Positions 11,826 to 20,826 of a stretch of 55,229 bases of DNA are shown piece by piece; position 1 is the stretch's first letter; every line of letters begins with the position of its first letter. The notes beneath the pieces were generated by a model. It was not told the DNA's origin and did not search any database. It saw only the letters and a program-made list of their open reading frames with translations. The position numbers and the translations under genes were made by a program. This DNA is from Gemmatimonas sp. GTDB taxonomy: Bacteria; Gemmatimonadota; Gemmatimonadetes; Gemmatimonadales; Gemmatimonadaceae. The DNA lies in contig JAAVWC010000024.1 in the NCBI GenBank assembly GCA_023910675.1, forward strand, positions 1 through 55,229, in the 5' to 3' direction.

Positions 11826-11911
11826 CCGAAGGGGGCCGCGACCGTCGCCCATGGCAACATTCGGCCCCGTTCAGCGTATCTTTCCGTATCACGTCCCTTT
11901 CGAGACAGCCC

Positions 11912-12463
11912 ATGACGCGTCGTACCAATTCGCTCTTGTCCGTTGCCGGTCTGGCCGCCCTCGTGGTGGTGGGTTCGGCATTCACTTCGCCCGGCAAGCC
12001 GCTGCCCAAGGCGCCCGTCAAGGCGCGCCTCGCGGTCACGACGCCCGCCAAGCCCGCCGATCGCGCGTCGGTCGTGGTCGGCGACGCGCAGCAGGCCATC
12101 AACATCGATTGGCGCGTGCTCGCCGGCCTCGATTACACCAATGGCAAGGCCACCGACACGCTCAAGAAGCTCGAGGGCAAGATGGTGCGCATTCCTGGCT
12201 TCGTCGTGCCGCTCGACGACTTCCAGGAAGAGGGCGCGGAGTTCCTGCTCGTGCCGTACTACGGCGCCTGCGTGCACACCCCGCCGCCGCCGCCAAACCA
12301 GATCGTCATGGTCGAGATGAGCGGCAAGAAAGCCGTGAAGCTCAACCTGTTCGACGCCGTGTGGATGTCGGGCACGCTCAAGATCGCGTCGGTCGAAAGC
12401 CCGTACGGGACCGTGGGCTACACGCTGCAGGGGCTCAAGGTCGAACCGTACTCCTCCAAGTAA
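11912..12463 (+). CDS. DUF3299 family exported protein
   Basis: 183 residues. N-terminal signal peptide or anchor ([20 protein letters not shown]), then a single DUF3299-type domain: [52 protein letters not shown] and [15 protein letters not shown]. The [14 protein letters not shown] stretch with its Cys-His pair is the family hallmark; a metal role for it is a guess. It is followed 2 nt later by an ABC ATPase gene and then an FtsX-type permease, so it is probably the exported partner of that transporter. Start chosen at the ATG that gives a standard signal peptide; ruvB is divergent. Confidence 0.8.
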   Translation: MTRRTNSLLSVAGLAALVVVGSAFTSPGKPLPKAPVKARLAVTTPAKPADRASVVVGDAQQAINIDWRVLAGLDYTNGKATDTLKKLEGKMVRIPGFVVPLDDFQEEGAEFLLVPYYGACVHTPPPPPNQIVMVEMSGKKAVKLNLFDAVWMSGTLKIASVESPYGTVGYTLQGLKVEPYSSK

Positions 12464-12465
12464 CC

Positions 12466-13188
12466 GTGGTGGCACCCGCCGTCGAGTTATCGAAGCTTCG
12501 TTTCGCATACCGCACCGGCCGTGATGTGCTGGCCATCGACCACCTGTCGATTGCCCGCGGCGAGACGGTGTTTCTGCATGGGCCGAGTGGCAGTGGCAAA
12601 ACCACGCTGCTCGGCCTTCTTGCCGGTGTGCTGCGGGCCAGCGCCGGGCAGGTGAATGTGCTCGGCCAAGACTTCACCACCATGTCGAACGGCGCGCGCG
12701 ATGCGTTCCGCGCGCGGCACTTGGGCTACGTCTTCCAGATGTTCAACCTCATCCCGTACTTGTCGGTGCGGGAGAACATTCTGCTTCCCATTCGGCTGGA
12801 GTCGGCGCGACGCGCCCGGCTGGGGACGCCGTCGTTCGACGAGGCGGTGCGCGATGTGGCCGGTCAGCTCGACATTGCCCGATACCTCGATACGCCCATT
12901 GGCGAGCTGAGTGTGGGACAGCAGCAGCGTGTCGCCGCCGCGCGCGCGCTCATCGGCAGCCCCGAAGTCGTGATTGCCGACGAACCCACCAGCGCGCTCG
13001 ATACCGACCGGCGTGAACAGTTTCTCGAACTGCTCTTCCGCTCGTGCGAGAAGGCGCACGCGACGCTGGTGTTCGTGAGTCACGACCACACGCTCATGCC
13101 GCTCTTCTCGCGCATCGTGGAGCTTGGCGAGATCAACACCGCATCGCAGCTCGCGCGTGCCGGTGCCGCGTCGGGAGCCACGTCGTGA
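12466..13188 (+). CDS. ABC transporter ATP-binding protein (LolD/MacB type)
   Basis: 240 residues from a GTG (12466; 12469 is an alternative). Walker [18 protein letters not shown]-loop [14 protein letters not shown], signature [15 protein letters not shown], Walker [13 protein letters not shown] and the H-loop histidine VFVSHDH are all present, so it should hydrolyse ATP. The small single-domain form resembles LolD, FtsE and MacB-type ATPases that work with FtsX-fold permeases, and such a permease gene follows with a TGATG overlap. The substrate cannot be read from this subunit. Confidence 0.9.
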   Translation: MVAPAVELSKLRFAYRTGRDVLAIDHLSIARGETVFLHGPSGSGKTTLLGLLAGVLRASAGQVNVLGQDFTTMSNGARDAFRARHLGYVFQMFNLIPYLSVRENILLPIRLESARRARLGTPSFDEAVRDVAGQLDIARYLDTPIGELSVGQQQRVAAARALIGSPEVVIADEPTSALDTDRREQFLELLFRSCEKAHATLVFVSHDHTLMPLFSRIVELGEINTASQLARAGAASGATS

Positions 13189-14786
13189 TGCTCATTCTCC
13201 GACTCGCGCTGGCGTCGCTGCGCAGCCGCAAGCTCACGACGGCGCTGACGGTGGCGAGTATCGCGCTGTCCGTCACGCTGCTGGTGGGCATCGAAACGGT
13301 GCGTGCCGGTGTGCGCGACAGCTTTGCCGGTACCATTCGCGGTGTCGATCTCATCGTGGGCGCGCGCGGCGGGACACTGCAGGTGCTGCTCAGCAGTGTG
13401 TTCGGCATTGGCAGCCCGTCGGGCTCGGTGCAGTTGCGCACCATGGAGCGGTGGAAGGCGCACCCCGCGGTAAAGTGGGTGGTGCCGTATTCCCTCGGGG
13501 ACAGCCACCGCGGATTCCGTGTGGTGGGGACGAGCACGGAGTTCTACGAGCGCTATCGCTTCCGCAAAGACGGGCGCATCACCTTTGCCTCCGGCCGCGT
13601 CGCGCAGTCGGACAGCGATGTCGTGGTGGGCAGTGAAGTGGCCGAACGCCTCAAGTACACCGTGGGGACACCGGTCGTCGTGACGCACGGGCTGCGCGAT
13701 ATCGGCACGAGCAATCACGATGCGCATCCGTTCCGTGTGGTTGGTGTGCTCGCGCGCACATTTACGCCGATCGACCGCTCGGTATACGTGACGCTCGAGG
13801 GCATCGAGGCGATGCACGGCGAAGAAGCCACGACGGGTGGGGCGAAGATCGTGGCCGCAGCGGCCGCGTCGCGGGCCACCCCGGGTGCCGACTCGTCGAA
13901 GGCTGCGAAGCGCGCCGCCGCGATCATTGCCGCCAACAAGCGTCGCGCGGCCGCGGTCCCGGTAGCACCGCCGGCGGGGACGCCCATGGCGATGCCCGGT
14001 GCAGAGCCACCGCCGGGCACCCCCATGGTGATGCCGGGCGCATCGCCGCCGCCGGCCGGTGCGCCGCTCGTGATGCCGGGCGCCGAACCGCCGCCGCAAG
14101 TGGTCGAGCAGGTGAAGGCGGCGGCCGCCACGGCTCGCAAGGAAGCGGCACGTGCCGCCGCCGAGCCGGCGCGAGAAGAGAAGCCCACTGAAGAGCACGA
14201 TGAAGAACACGGCGAAGCACACGATCATGGCGACGACCAGATCACGTCGTTCTTCGTGGGGACCAAGAATCGCTTCGAAGCGCTCATGCTGCAGCGCGAG
14301 ATGAACACCGACCTGGTGGAACCACTCACCGCGATCATTCCGGGCGTGGCGCTGGGCGAGTTGTGGCAGAACATCGGCAGCGCCGAAGTCGGGTTGCGCG
14401 TTATTGCCATGTTCGCGGTACTCATTAGCATCACGGGGATGCTGGTGGCGCTCTACTCGTCACTCGAAGCACGCCGTCGTGAAATGGCGATTCTGCGTGC
14501 GGTCGGCGCGGGACCCACCACCATTCTGGCCTTGCTCGTGCTCGAGAGCACCATGCTCGCGTTCCTCGGCTGTGTCCTTGGGGTGGCGATCGTCTACGCC
14601 GGGCTCGCGCTCGGCCAGTCGCCCATCGAACAGCGCTTCGGCATTCATCTCGCGCTCCGCGCGCTCGGCGAGACGGAGTATGGCTACCTGGCCATGGTGA
14701 TGATCGCGGGAATGCTCATCGGCTTCGTGCCGGCGTGGAAGGCATACCGGACGAGTCTCGTGGATGGGCTGTCGCCGCGGGCGTGA
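13188..14786 (+). CDS. FtsX/MacB-type ABC permease with histidine-rich insert
   Basis: 532 residues; the ATG overlaps the ATPase stop. One N-terminal membrane helix (about 14-36), a large extracytoplasmic domain, then three C-terminal helices (IAMFAVLISITGMLVALYSS, ILALLVLESTMLAFLGCVLG, YLAMVMIAGMLIGFVPAW) in the usual FtsX fold. The odd part is an insert at about residues 217-348: Ala-rich, then four Pro/Met/Gly repeats of the type GTPMAMPGAEPPP, then the acidic histidine cluster EEHDEEHGEAHDHGDD. Such clusters occur in zinc and other metal transport proteins. With the DUF3299 gene, metal (possibly zinc) transport is a reasonable but unproven guess; lipoprotein transport is the alternative. 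Confidence 0.85.
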   Translation: MLILRLALASLRSRKLTTALTVASIALSVTLLVGIETVRAGVRDSFAGTIRGVDLIVGARGGTLQVLLSSVFGIGSPSGSVQLRTMERWKAHPAVKWVVPYSLGDSHRGFRVVGTSTEFYERYRFRKDGRITFASGRVAQSDSDVVVGSEVAERLKYTVGTPVVVTHGLRDIGTSNHDAHPFRVVGVLARTFTPIDRSVYVTLEGIEAMHGEEATTGGAKIVAAAAASRATPGADSSKAAKRAAAIIAANKRRAAAVPVAPPAGTPMAMPGAEPPPGTPMVMPGASPPPAGAPLVMPGAEPPPQVVEQVKAAAATARKEAARAAAEPAREEKPTEEHDEEHGEAHDHGDDQITSFFVGTKNRFEALMLQREMNTDLVEPLTAIIPGVALGELWQNIGSAEVGLRVIAMFAVLISITGMLVALYSSLEARRREMAILRAVGAGPTTILALLVLESTMLAFLGCVLGVAIVYAGLALGQSPIEQRFGIHLALRALGETEYGYLAMVMIAGMLIGFVPAWKAYRTSLVDGLSPRA

Positions 14787-14829
14787 TGCTGTGGGCGTTG
14801 GGTTTTCAACACCTTTCTTTGACAGGGAT

Positions 14830-16458
14830 ATGAAGCGCTCCATACTGGTCCTTTCCCTCCTCGCGGCCACCACCGCCGCCCACGCCCAGCGTCCCGGCCG
14901 CGGCCCCGCGCCCATTGCGCCCAACCCGCAGTCGCTTCCGATTTCGCCCGCCCCCGAGTACGTGCGTACGTCGGCGCCGATCGACGCAAACATCGTGAAG
15001 CTGTGGGAAGAAGGGATGCAGCGCTCCAAGGCTGCCGCGTATGCGCAGGCGTTGCTGGACTCGGTGGGGCCGCGCCTTACCGGTTCACCCAACATGAACC
15101 GCGCGCAGGATTGGCTGCTGGCCACCTACAAGCAGATGGGTGTGACGGCGCGCAAGGAACGCTACGGTACATGGAATTCATGGAAGCGCGGCGTAGCCTT
15201 CGCGCAGATCACGGCGCCGCGTGTGAAGGCGCTCGAAGCCACCATGCTCTCATGGAGTGGCAACACCGCCGGTAAGTGGGTGGACGGCGACGTGGCAGTC
15301 CTTGCGCCGTACGATTCGCCCGAAGCGTTCAAGGCGTGGTTGCCGAGCGTGAAAGGCAAGGTGGTGCTGGCCAGCGCGCCGCGCCTCAGCTGCCGTATGC
15401 CGTCGCAGATTGCGGAGTTTGCTACGCCGGCGACCGCTGCGGCGCTCGATTCGGCGCAGCGCGATCTGTCGGCCACGTATCAGGGACTCACGCAGCGCGT
15501 GCCCACCTTCTACGCCGATCTCAAGGCTGCTGGTGCGGTGGCAGTATTCGAGTCCAACTGGTCGAGCTATCCGGGCGTCGACAAGATTTTCGGATCCCCG
15601 CGCAACAGCGCGTTGCCCACCTTCGACGTGGGTTGCGAAGACTATGGCATGCTCTTCCGTCTTGCCAGGAACGGGCAGGGCCCCAAGGTGAAGCTCATGG
15701 CCGAGAGTGAGTTCCTCGGCGAGCAGCCGGTGTTCAACGTCATCGGCGAGATCAAGGGATCGAGCAACCCCACTGAGTACGTCGTGCTATCGGCGCACTT
15801 CGACAGCTGGGAAGGACACAGCGGCGCCACCGACAATGCGACGGGCACGGTGACCATGCTCGAAGCGCTGCGCATTCTCAAGACGGTGCTCCCCAATCCG
15901 AGCCGCACGATCGTGGTGGGCCACTGGAGCGGCGAAGAGCAGGGGCTCAACGGCTCCGGCGCATTCGCGGCCGATCATCCGGAAATCGTGAAGGGGCTGC
16001 AGTTCGCCTTCAATCAGGACAACGGCACGGGCCGCATCGTGAGCACGGGGCCAAGCATTCTACCGGAAAATGGCCCGCGTCTCGCGCAGTACATGGCGCA
16101 GATGCCGAGCCAGCTCACGCAGTACATCCGTCTCAGCGGCCCGAGCGGCATTGGCGGCGGCAGCGATCACGCCTCGTTCCTCTGCTACGGCGCGCCGGCC
16201 GCGAGTCTCGGTGCGCTCTCGTGGGATTACAGCAACAGCACGTGGCACACCAACCGCGATTCGTTCGACAAGATCATTCAGGATGATCTCAAGCACAACG
16301 CGACACTCACGGCGATGTTCGCATATCTCGCGAGTGAAGATCCGCAGCCAAGTTCGCGCACGCTGATGAACCCGATGCCGAATGGCCCTAACGGTCAGCC
16401 CATTCCGGTGCCGAACTGCGGAAAGGCGCAGCGCGAGTCGAGCGGGTATCGGCGATAG
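14830..16458 (+). CDS. Secreted M28 family zinc peptidase
   Basis: 542 residues with a signal peptide (MKRSILVLSLLAATTAAHA, then Gln). A PA-like insertion precedes the M28 catalytic domain. The ligands are visible: H323 (SAHFDSWEG), D335 bridging (GATDNATG), E369/E370 (WSGEEQG; base and ligand), D397 (NQDNGTG) and H473 (STWHTNRDSFD). The set is complete, so an active aminopeptidase or carboxypeptidase of the periplasm or outside is expected. It starts 43 nt after the permease stop, with AGGG 4 nt before the ATG, and may be co-transcribed or independent. Confidence 0.92.
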   Translation: MKRSILVLSLLAATTAAHAQRPGRGPAPIAPNPQSLPISPAPEYVRTSAPIDANIVKLWEEGMQRSKAAAYAQALLDSVGPRLTGSPNMNRAQDWLLATYKQMGVTARKERYGTWNSWKRGVAFAQITAPRVKALEATMLSWSGNTAGKWVDGDVAVLAPYDSPEAFKAWLPSVKGKVVLASAPRLSCRMPSQIAEFATPATAAALDSAQRDLSATYQGLTQRVPTFYADLKAAGAVAVFESNWSSYPGVDKIFGSPRNSALPTFDVGCEDYGMLFRLARNGQGPKVKLMAESEFLGEQPVFNVIGEIKGSSNPTEYVVLSAHFDSWEGHSGATDNATGTVTMLEALRILKTVLPNPSRTIVVGHWSGEEQGLNGSGAFAADHPEIVKGLQFAFNQDNGTGRIVSTGPSILPENGPRLAQYMAQMPSQLTQYIRLSGPSGIGGGSDHASFLCYGAPAASLGALSWDYSNSTWHTNRDSFDKIIQDDLKHNATLTAMFAYLASEDPQPSSRTLMNPMPNGPNGQPIPVPNCGKAQRESSGYRR

Positions 16459-16467
16459 CTCGGGTTT

Positions 16468-17064
16468 CTACCGCCCCGTCAATTTCGCCAGCGCCCCTCG
16501 TACCACGCTGCTCACATCCGCCGCGCCGCCCGCCTCGAGCACGGCGCGCACGGCGCGATCGGCATCGGCCTGATTGTACCCCAGCGCCATGAGTGCGCGC
16601 ATCGCGTCATCGGCCACCGGCGTTGACGGCGCACCGGCGGTCGCCGGCCCACTGCCCACGCTGTCGATCTTGTCGGCCAGATCGAGAATGATCTGCTCGG
16701 CCTTCTTGCGCCCCACGCGCGGCACGCGCATGAGCGTGGTGATGTCTTTCTCGCGGAGGGCGCGCACCACACGCTCCGGCGTGAGCGCCGACAGAATGCC
16801 CAGGGCCAACGACGGGCCGACGCCCTTGGCGACGAGCAGCTTCTGAAAGACAGCGCGCTCGTACGCGTGTGAGAAGCCGAACAGCTGCCACGCGTCTTCA
16901 CGTACGGAGAGATGCGTGAAGAGCGTGACCGTTTTCCCCTCGGCGGGCAACGCTTCGTACACCGAGAGCGGAATGAGGCACTCATAGATGAGCCCGCCGG
17001 CGGTCATGATTTCCACGCGATCGAGCTCGCGTGACACGAGGGTCCCACTGATCTGTGAAATCAT
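16468..17064 (-). CDS. ruvA: Holliday junction DNA-binding protein RuvA
   Basis: 198 residues. The N-terminal OB fold is preceded by MISQISGTLVSRELDRVEI, and helix-hairpin-helix motifs follow (LVAKGVGPSLALGILS; LMRVPRVGRKKAEQIILDL). The C-terminal domain that contacts RuvB reads ALMALGYNQADADRAV. RuvA holds the four-way junction open and loads RuvB. The start ATG overlaps the ruvC stop (ATGA), so the two are coupled. It converges on the M28 peptidase with only 9 bp between stops. Confidence 0.96.
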   Translation of the reverse strand: MISQISGTLVSRELDRVEIMTAGGLIYECLIPLSVYEALPAEGKTVTLFTHLSVREDAWQLFGFSHAYERAVFQKLLVAKGVGPSLALGILSALTPERVVRALREKDITTLMRVPRVGRKKAEQIILDLADKIDSVGSGPATAGAPSTPVADDAMRALMALGYNQADADRAVRAVLEAGGAADVSSVVRGALAKLTGR

Positions 17065-17600
17065 CGGCGCTTCTCCTGTACTGCTTTGGCGAGCAGCTTG
17101 CTGAGCGACAGTTCTGGCATCTTGGGAAGCGACGCCGACATGCAGGCGCAGAGCGCTGCCGCTACCCCGTCGGCGGCATCGGCCGGTTGCGGGGCACTTT
17201 TTAGGCGCAGTAGGCGCGTGACCATGAACTGCACCTGTTCCTTGGTGGCCGATCCGCGTCCGGTGATGGCTTTCTTGATCTCGGCGGGTGGATACTCGCG
17301 AATGCTGAGCCCCGCCTGTTGTCCCGCCAGCAGAATCACGCCGCGCGCATGGCCGAGGACCACGGTGGTGCGCACGTTCTTGGCGTAGAACACGTCTTCG
17401 ATGCTGATGGTATCGGGGCGATGGCGCGCGATGAGCTCTCCTATGCCCTGATGCACGTCGTGCAACCGCTGCGGCAGCGGGTCGCGCGCGTTGGTGCGAA
17501 TGACCCCGCACTCCAAAAGGGTGGCGACGCGACCGTCGAGCGCCACCACGCCGAAACCGGTGACCGCCGTGCCCGGGTCGATCCCGAGCACCAGCTTCAC
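17061..17600 (-). CDS. ruvC: Holliday junction resolvase RuvC
   Basis: 179 residues. It cleaves Holliday junctions symmetrically as a dimer. The RNase H-fold catalytic acids are in place: the aspartate in LGIDPGTAVTGFG, the glutamate in ISIEDVFYAKN, and the aspartates of ADAADGVAAAL. The usual ending of that last motif (AICH-like) reads ALCAC here, a small departure from the common form. Second gene of yebC-ruvC-ruvA, 16 nt after the yebC stop. Confidence 0.95.
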   Translation of the reverse strand: MKLVLGIDPGTAVTGFGVVALDGRVATLLECGVIRTNARDPLPQRLHDVHQGIGELIARHRPDTISIEDVFYAKNVRTTVVLGHARGVILLAGQQAGLSIREYPPAEIKKAITGRGSATKEQVQFMVTRLLRLKSAPQPADAADGVAAALCACMSASLPKMPELSLSKLLAKAVQEKRR

Positions 17601-17616
17601 GCGCGCCTCGTGACCA

Positions 17617-18360
17617 TCAGTCTTCGGCCATCGCGTCTTCGTCCATCTCGAAGTTCGCGTCGACCTTCTGCACGTCGTCGAGCTCTTCGAGCGCTTCGAG
17701 CAGCTTGAGCAGGAGGGTCGCGTTTTCGCCTTCTACCTTGACGGTGTTCTTGGGCACCCACGCGAGTTCCGCCTCTTCCACCTTGTACGTCTTGAGCTCC
17801 AGCCCTTCCTTCACGGCGTGCAGCGAACCCGGGTCGGTGGTAATGGTGAACTGCTCGTCTTCACGTACCACATCGTCGGCGCCTGCTTCGAGCGCGGCCT
17901 CGATGAGCGCGTCTTCGTTGATGCCTTCGGCCGACACCGTCATCTGCCCCTTCCGGTCGAACATGAACGCCACCGAATTGCTGGTGCCCATGTTGCCGTT
18001 GTTGCGCGACAACTTGTGACGCACGTCGGCAACAGTGCGCGTGGGGTTGTCGGTGAGCGCCTGAATCATGATGGCGACGCCGCCGGGTCCGTACGCTTCG
18101 TACAGCACTTCGGTGTAATCGACGCCTTCGAGCTCGCCGGTGCCCTTCTTGATACCGCGCTCGATGTTGTCCTTGGGCATCGACACCGCCTTGGCGTTGT
18201 CGATGGCCGTGCGCAGGCGGGGATTGCCGCTCGGATCACCGCCGCCAAGCTTGGCGGCCATGGTGATTTCGCGGATGAGTCGCGTGAAGAGCGAGCCCCG
18301 CTTTTTATCGGTGGCGGCTTTCGCGCGCTTGATCGTCTTCCATTTGCTATGACCTGCCAT
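17617..18360 (-). CDS. yebC: YebC/PmpR family protein (TACO1 type)
   Basis: 247 residues with the family start MAGHSKWKTIKRAKAATDKK and the three-domain pattern (ALIEAALEAGADDV in the middle, ELDDVQKVDANFEMD near the end). Long annotated as transcription regulators, YebC-family proteins have more recently been linked to relief of ribosome stalling. The acidic C-terminus is normal. It heads the yebC-ruvC-ruvA operon. A Shine-Dalgarno-like GAGGG precedes the ATG, and a TATCTT -10-like box lies at 18393-18398, directly beside repeat array A1. Confidence 0.95.
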   Translation of the reverse strand: MAGHSKWKTIKRAKAATDKKRGSLFTRLIREITMAAKLGGGDPSGNPRLRTAIDNAKAVSMPKDNIERGIKKGTGELEGVDYTEVLYEAYGPGGVAIMIQALTDNPTRTVADVRHKLSRNNGNMGTSNSVAFMFDRKGQMTVSAEGINEDALIEAALEAGADDVVREDEQFTITTDPGSLHAVKEGLELKTYKVEEAELAWVPKNTVKVEGENATLLLKLLEALEELDDVQKVDANFEMDEDAMAED

Positions 18361-18392
18361 CGCTCGCCCTCAGGGGTGTGGTTCGGACGGTA

Positions 18393-18398
18393 AAGATA
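18393..18398 (-). promoter_or_regulatory. Candidate -10 box for yebC-ruvC-ruvA
   Basis: TATCTT on the minus strand, about 32 nt before the yebC ATG. Repeat array A1 begins about 20 bp further upstream, so the -35 position falls at or inside the array edge. No good -35 match is visible. Confidence 0.4.
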
Positions 18399-18420
18399 GG
18401 GCGTGCGGGGGGGGAACTAC

Positions 18421-19489
18421 AGTTCCTCCGCGCCTGCGGTCTGGGCTCCTGCCGTCCGCCGTCTCGGCGCAATCCCGCCGCATTACGCCGAGTCTCGCAG
18501 ACAGCAGCCACACAGACCGCAGGGACGCAGGAAGAGCCGCCGTTCCCCCGCCCCTGCCGTCTGGGCTCCTGCCGTCCGCCGTCTCGGCGTGATGCCTCCG
18601 CATCGCGCCGAGTGGCGCAGACAGCAGCCACACAGACCGCAGGCGCGCAGGAACCGCCGCTTTCCCCCGCCCCTGCCGTCTGGGCTCCTGCCGTCCGCCG
18701 TCTCGGCGTGATGCCGCCGCATCGCGCCGAGTGGCGCAGACGGCAGCCACACAGACTGCAGGCGCGCAGGAACCGCCGCTTTCCCCCGCCCCTGCCGTCT
18801 GGGTTCCTGCCGTCCGCCGTCTCGGCGCAATCCCGCCGCATCGCGCCGAGTCTCGCAGACGGCAGCCACACAGACCGCAGGCGCGCAGGAACCGCCGCTT
18901 TCCCCCGCCCCTGCCGTCTGGGCTCCTGCCGTCCGCCGTCTCGGCGTGATGCCGCCGCATCGCGCCGAGTCTCGCAGACGGCAGCCACACAGACCGCAGG
19001 CGCGCAGGAACCGCCGCTTTCCCCCGCCCCTGCCGTCTGGGCTCCTGCCGTCCGCCGTCTCGGCGTGATGCCGCCGCATCGCGCCGAGTCTCGCAGACGG
19101 CAGCCACACAGATGGCAGGGACGCAGAGCAACGGCCGTTCCCCCGCCCCTGCCGTCTGGGCTCCTGCCGTCCGCCGTCTCGGCGTGATCCCGCCGCATCG
19201 CGCCGAGTCTCGCAGACAGCAGCCACACAGACCGCAGGCGCGCAGAAATCGCCGCCGTTCCCCCGCCCCTGCCGTCTGGGCTCCTGCCGTCCGCCGTCTC
19301 GGCGCAATCCCGCCGCATCGCGCCGAGTCTCGCAGACAGCAGCCACACAGACCGCAGGCGCGCAGGAACCGCGGCTGTTCCCCCGCCCCTGCCGTCTGGG
19401 TTCCTGCCGTCCGCCGTCTCGGCGTGATCCCGCCGCATCGCGCCGAGAGGGCAGACGGCAGCCACACAGACCGCAGTTGCGGGGAACCG
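18421..19489. repeat. Family A palindromic tandem array A1 (9 units)
   Basis: Nine head-to-tail units of 119-120 bp between the yebC promoter and the DnaB-like gene. Each unit contains an imperfect palindrome: CTGCCGTCCGCCGTCTCGGC on the left, a short AT-poorer centre (TGATCCCGCCGCATCG or a variant), then CGCCGAGTCTCGCAGACGGC on the right. Outer flanks CTGCCGTCTG and CAGACCGCAG can also pair. Differences cluster at the centre (CGCAATCC or CGTGATGCC) and in the linker between units. Frames stay open only because stops are rare in this sequence; the alternation of 119 and 120 bp shifts the frame, so it is not a coding repeat. Confidence 0.95.
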
Positions 19490-19499
19490 CATTACCTCC

Positions 19500-20336
19500 C
19501 TATTGCGCCACGTCCTCGAACCGCCCGTAGCGCGTCTCGAAGAAGAGGTCGACGTAGCCCCGCGCGCCGTCCCGGTTCTTGAGAATGAGCAGCTCGGCCC
19601 CGCCGGAGACGCCGTGGTCGAAGTCGTAGAGTTCTTCGCGGTACAGGGCGAGGACCAGGTCGGCCTGAGCGCCGACGGCGCCACCGATGCCGAAGTCAGT
19701 AAGGCGGGGGCGCCGGTCGGCGCGGGATCGATCCAGCCCGGGGAGGTGGGTCGTGAGCAGGACGGCGATGTTCTTCAGGAGCGCGAGCCGCTTGAGCGCG
19801 ACGACGGCGTAGCTCAGGGCTTCGTCGTGTCCGTGGTCACGGTGCAGGACGCCTTCCAGCGTGTCGATGACCACGAGGCGGGCGGCCGGAGTGGCGCCGA
19901 TCGCTGCTTCAATGCGGGGCAGGCCGCCACCGGTAAAGGTCTCAACCACGGGGGCTTGATCGCGCATGGAAACCGCGGCCGTCGCCAGGCGGATACGCTC
20001 GTCGTCGGAGATCGTCCCCATCCGGATGTTCTCGAGCGACACGCGGGCCGTGTTGGCAAGGGCTCGCTCGTACACGCGGTCGGGGTGCATTTCGCTGGTG
20101 AGAAAGAGCGCCCGATGATGCAACCGCAGCGCAATCCCGAGTGCGAGCGCCGAGCAGCCGGCGCTGTCGTCGCCGCCAAGCACCAGGAGATCTCCGCGAC
20201 GCACGCCGCCGCCCAGCGCCTTGTCGAGCGATGGGAAGTTGGTGGCGATGAGATCGAAGTCCGCTTCGCCGTCGGCGGCGCGGTCGAGGCGTGCCACGAG
20301 GCGGGTGAGCGGGGACATATCATGGTCGTGCGTCAT
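19500..20336 (-). CDS. DnaB-C/RadA-like RecA-fold protein lacking the Walker A lysine
   Basis: 278 residues from the ATG at 20336 (20318 also possible). The fold follows the C-terminal domain of DnaB: FPSLDKALGGGVRRGDLLVL, Walker A position, RALFLTSEMHPDRVYERAL, Walker B ARLVVIDTLEG, AVLLTTHLP, DLVLALYRE and a DnaB-like end (VDLFFETRYGRFEDV). At the Walker A position it reads GDDSAGCSALAL, so the lysine is Cys61. The DnaB N-terminal primase-binding domain is absent. It may be a non-hydrolysing relative; its role is unknown. A small gene starts upstream in the same direction, 13 nt away, and the stop touches array A1. Confidence 0.8.
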   Translation of the reverse strand: MTHDHDMSPLTRLVARLDRAADGEADFDLIATNFPSLDKALGGGVRRGDLLVLGGDDSAGCSALALGIALRLHHRALFLTSEMHPDRVYERALANTARVSLENIRMGTISDDERIRLATAAVSMRDQAPVVETFTGGGLPRIEAAIGATPAARLVVIDTLEGVLHRDHGHDEALSYAVVALKRLALLKNIAVLLTTHLPGLDRSRADRRPRLTDFGIGGAVGAQADLVLALYREELYDFDHGVSGGAELLILKNRDGARGYVDLFFETRYGRFEDVAQ

Positions 20337-20349
20337 GAGAGGCCCGGGA

Positions 20350-20745
20350 TCAGGAGCCGGCCAGCTGCCGGGCGAGTCGCTCCAGCTCCTGTACCGAGGG
20401 TCCGTCGAGATGCGCGCCCGCCGCGGCCACGAGACTGCGGAGGGCACCGGCCACCTGCAACGGCGTGCCTGTCGTAGACTCCACACACCGGGCAAAGGGC
20501 ACACGGGTGGTGGCAGGGAGTGCCAGCGACGCCAACCACACCTTGGCGCCTGCGGCGCGCGAGGCCCGTTCGGCAGCGGGGAGTGTGTCGCCGCCCGCCA
20601 CACCCTGCGCCAGTCGGGCCACGAGCAGGGAGGCGAGCGCCACTTCGCGCCCGCCACCAAGGGGGAGGCGGCCGGCCAGCGCGGCGAGGGCCGGGAAGGG
20701 GAAACACAGGGTTTCCAGCGCGTAGGGGAGGGGTTCAGTCAGCAC
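20350..20745 (-). CDS. Small hypothetical protein upstream of the DnaB-like gene
   Basis: 131 residues, Ala/Leu-rich and apparently soluble and helical (LAALAGRLPLGGGREVALAS, AGALRSLVAAAGAHLDGPSV). I recognise no family. Support for coding is the spacing (13 nt before the start of the DnaB-like gene), same strand, an ATG start and the divergent porX gene 81 bp away. It could be a partner of the pseudo-ATPase. No motif gives a function. Confidence 0.6.
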   Translation of the reverse strand: MLTEPLPYALETLCFPFPALAALAGRLPLGGGREVALASLLVARLAQGVAGGDTLPAAERASRAAGAKVWLASLALPATTRVPFARCVESTTGTPLQVAGALRSLVAAAGAHLDGPSVQELERLARQLAGS

Positions 20746-20814
20746 GACAGGAATTGTACCACCGCGAGGTCACCGGCGGCGGCCCGGCAGGGGCAACTGG
20801 GCGCTGGTGGTGTG

Positions 20815-20820
20815 TATCTT
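20815..20820 (+). promoter_or_regulatory. Candidate -10 box for porX (leaderless)
   Basis: TATCTT exactly 6 nt before the porX ATG, which would place transcription start at the A of the start codon. No Shine-Dalgarno sequence is seen before the ATG. Confidence 0.5.
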
Positions 20821-20826
20821 GAACGC

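Noticed and set aside
18347..19684. Long open frames across array A1 (and A2, A3) that would encode 40-residue repeat proteins
   Set aside because: All frames are open on both strands because the repeat lacks stops. Units alternate between 119 and 120 bp, so the protein repeat changes frame between units, and the conserved feature is the palindrome.
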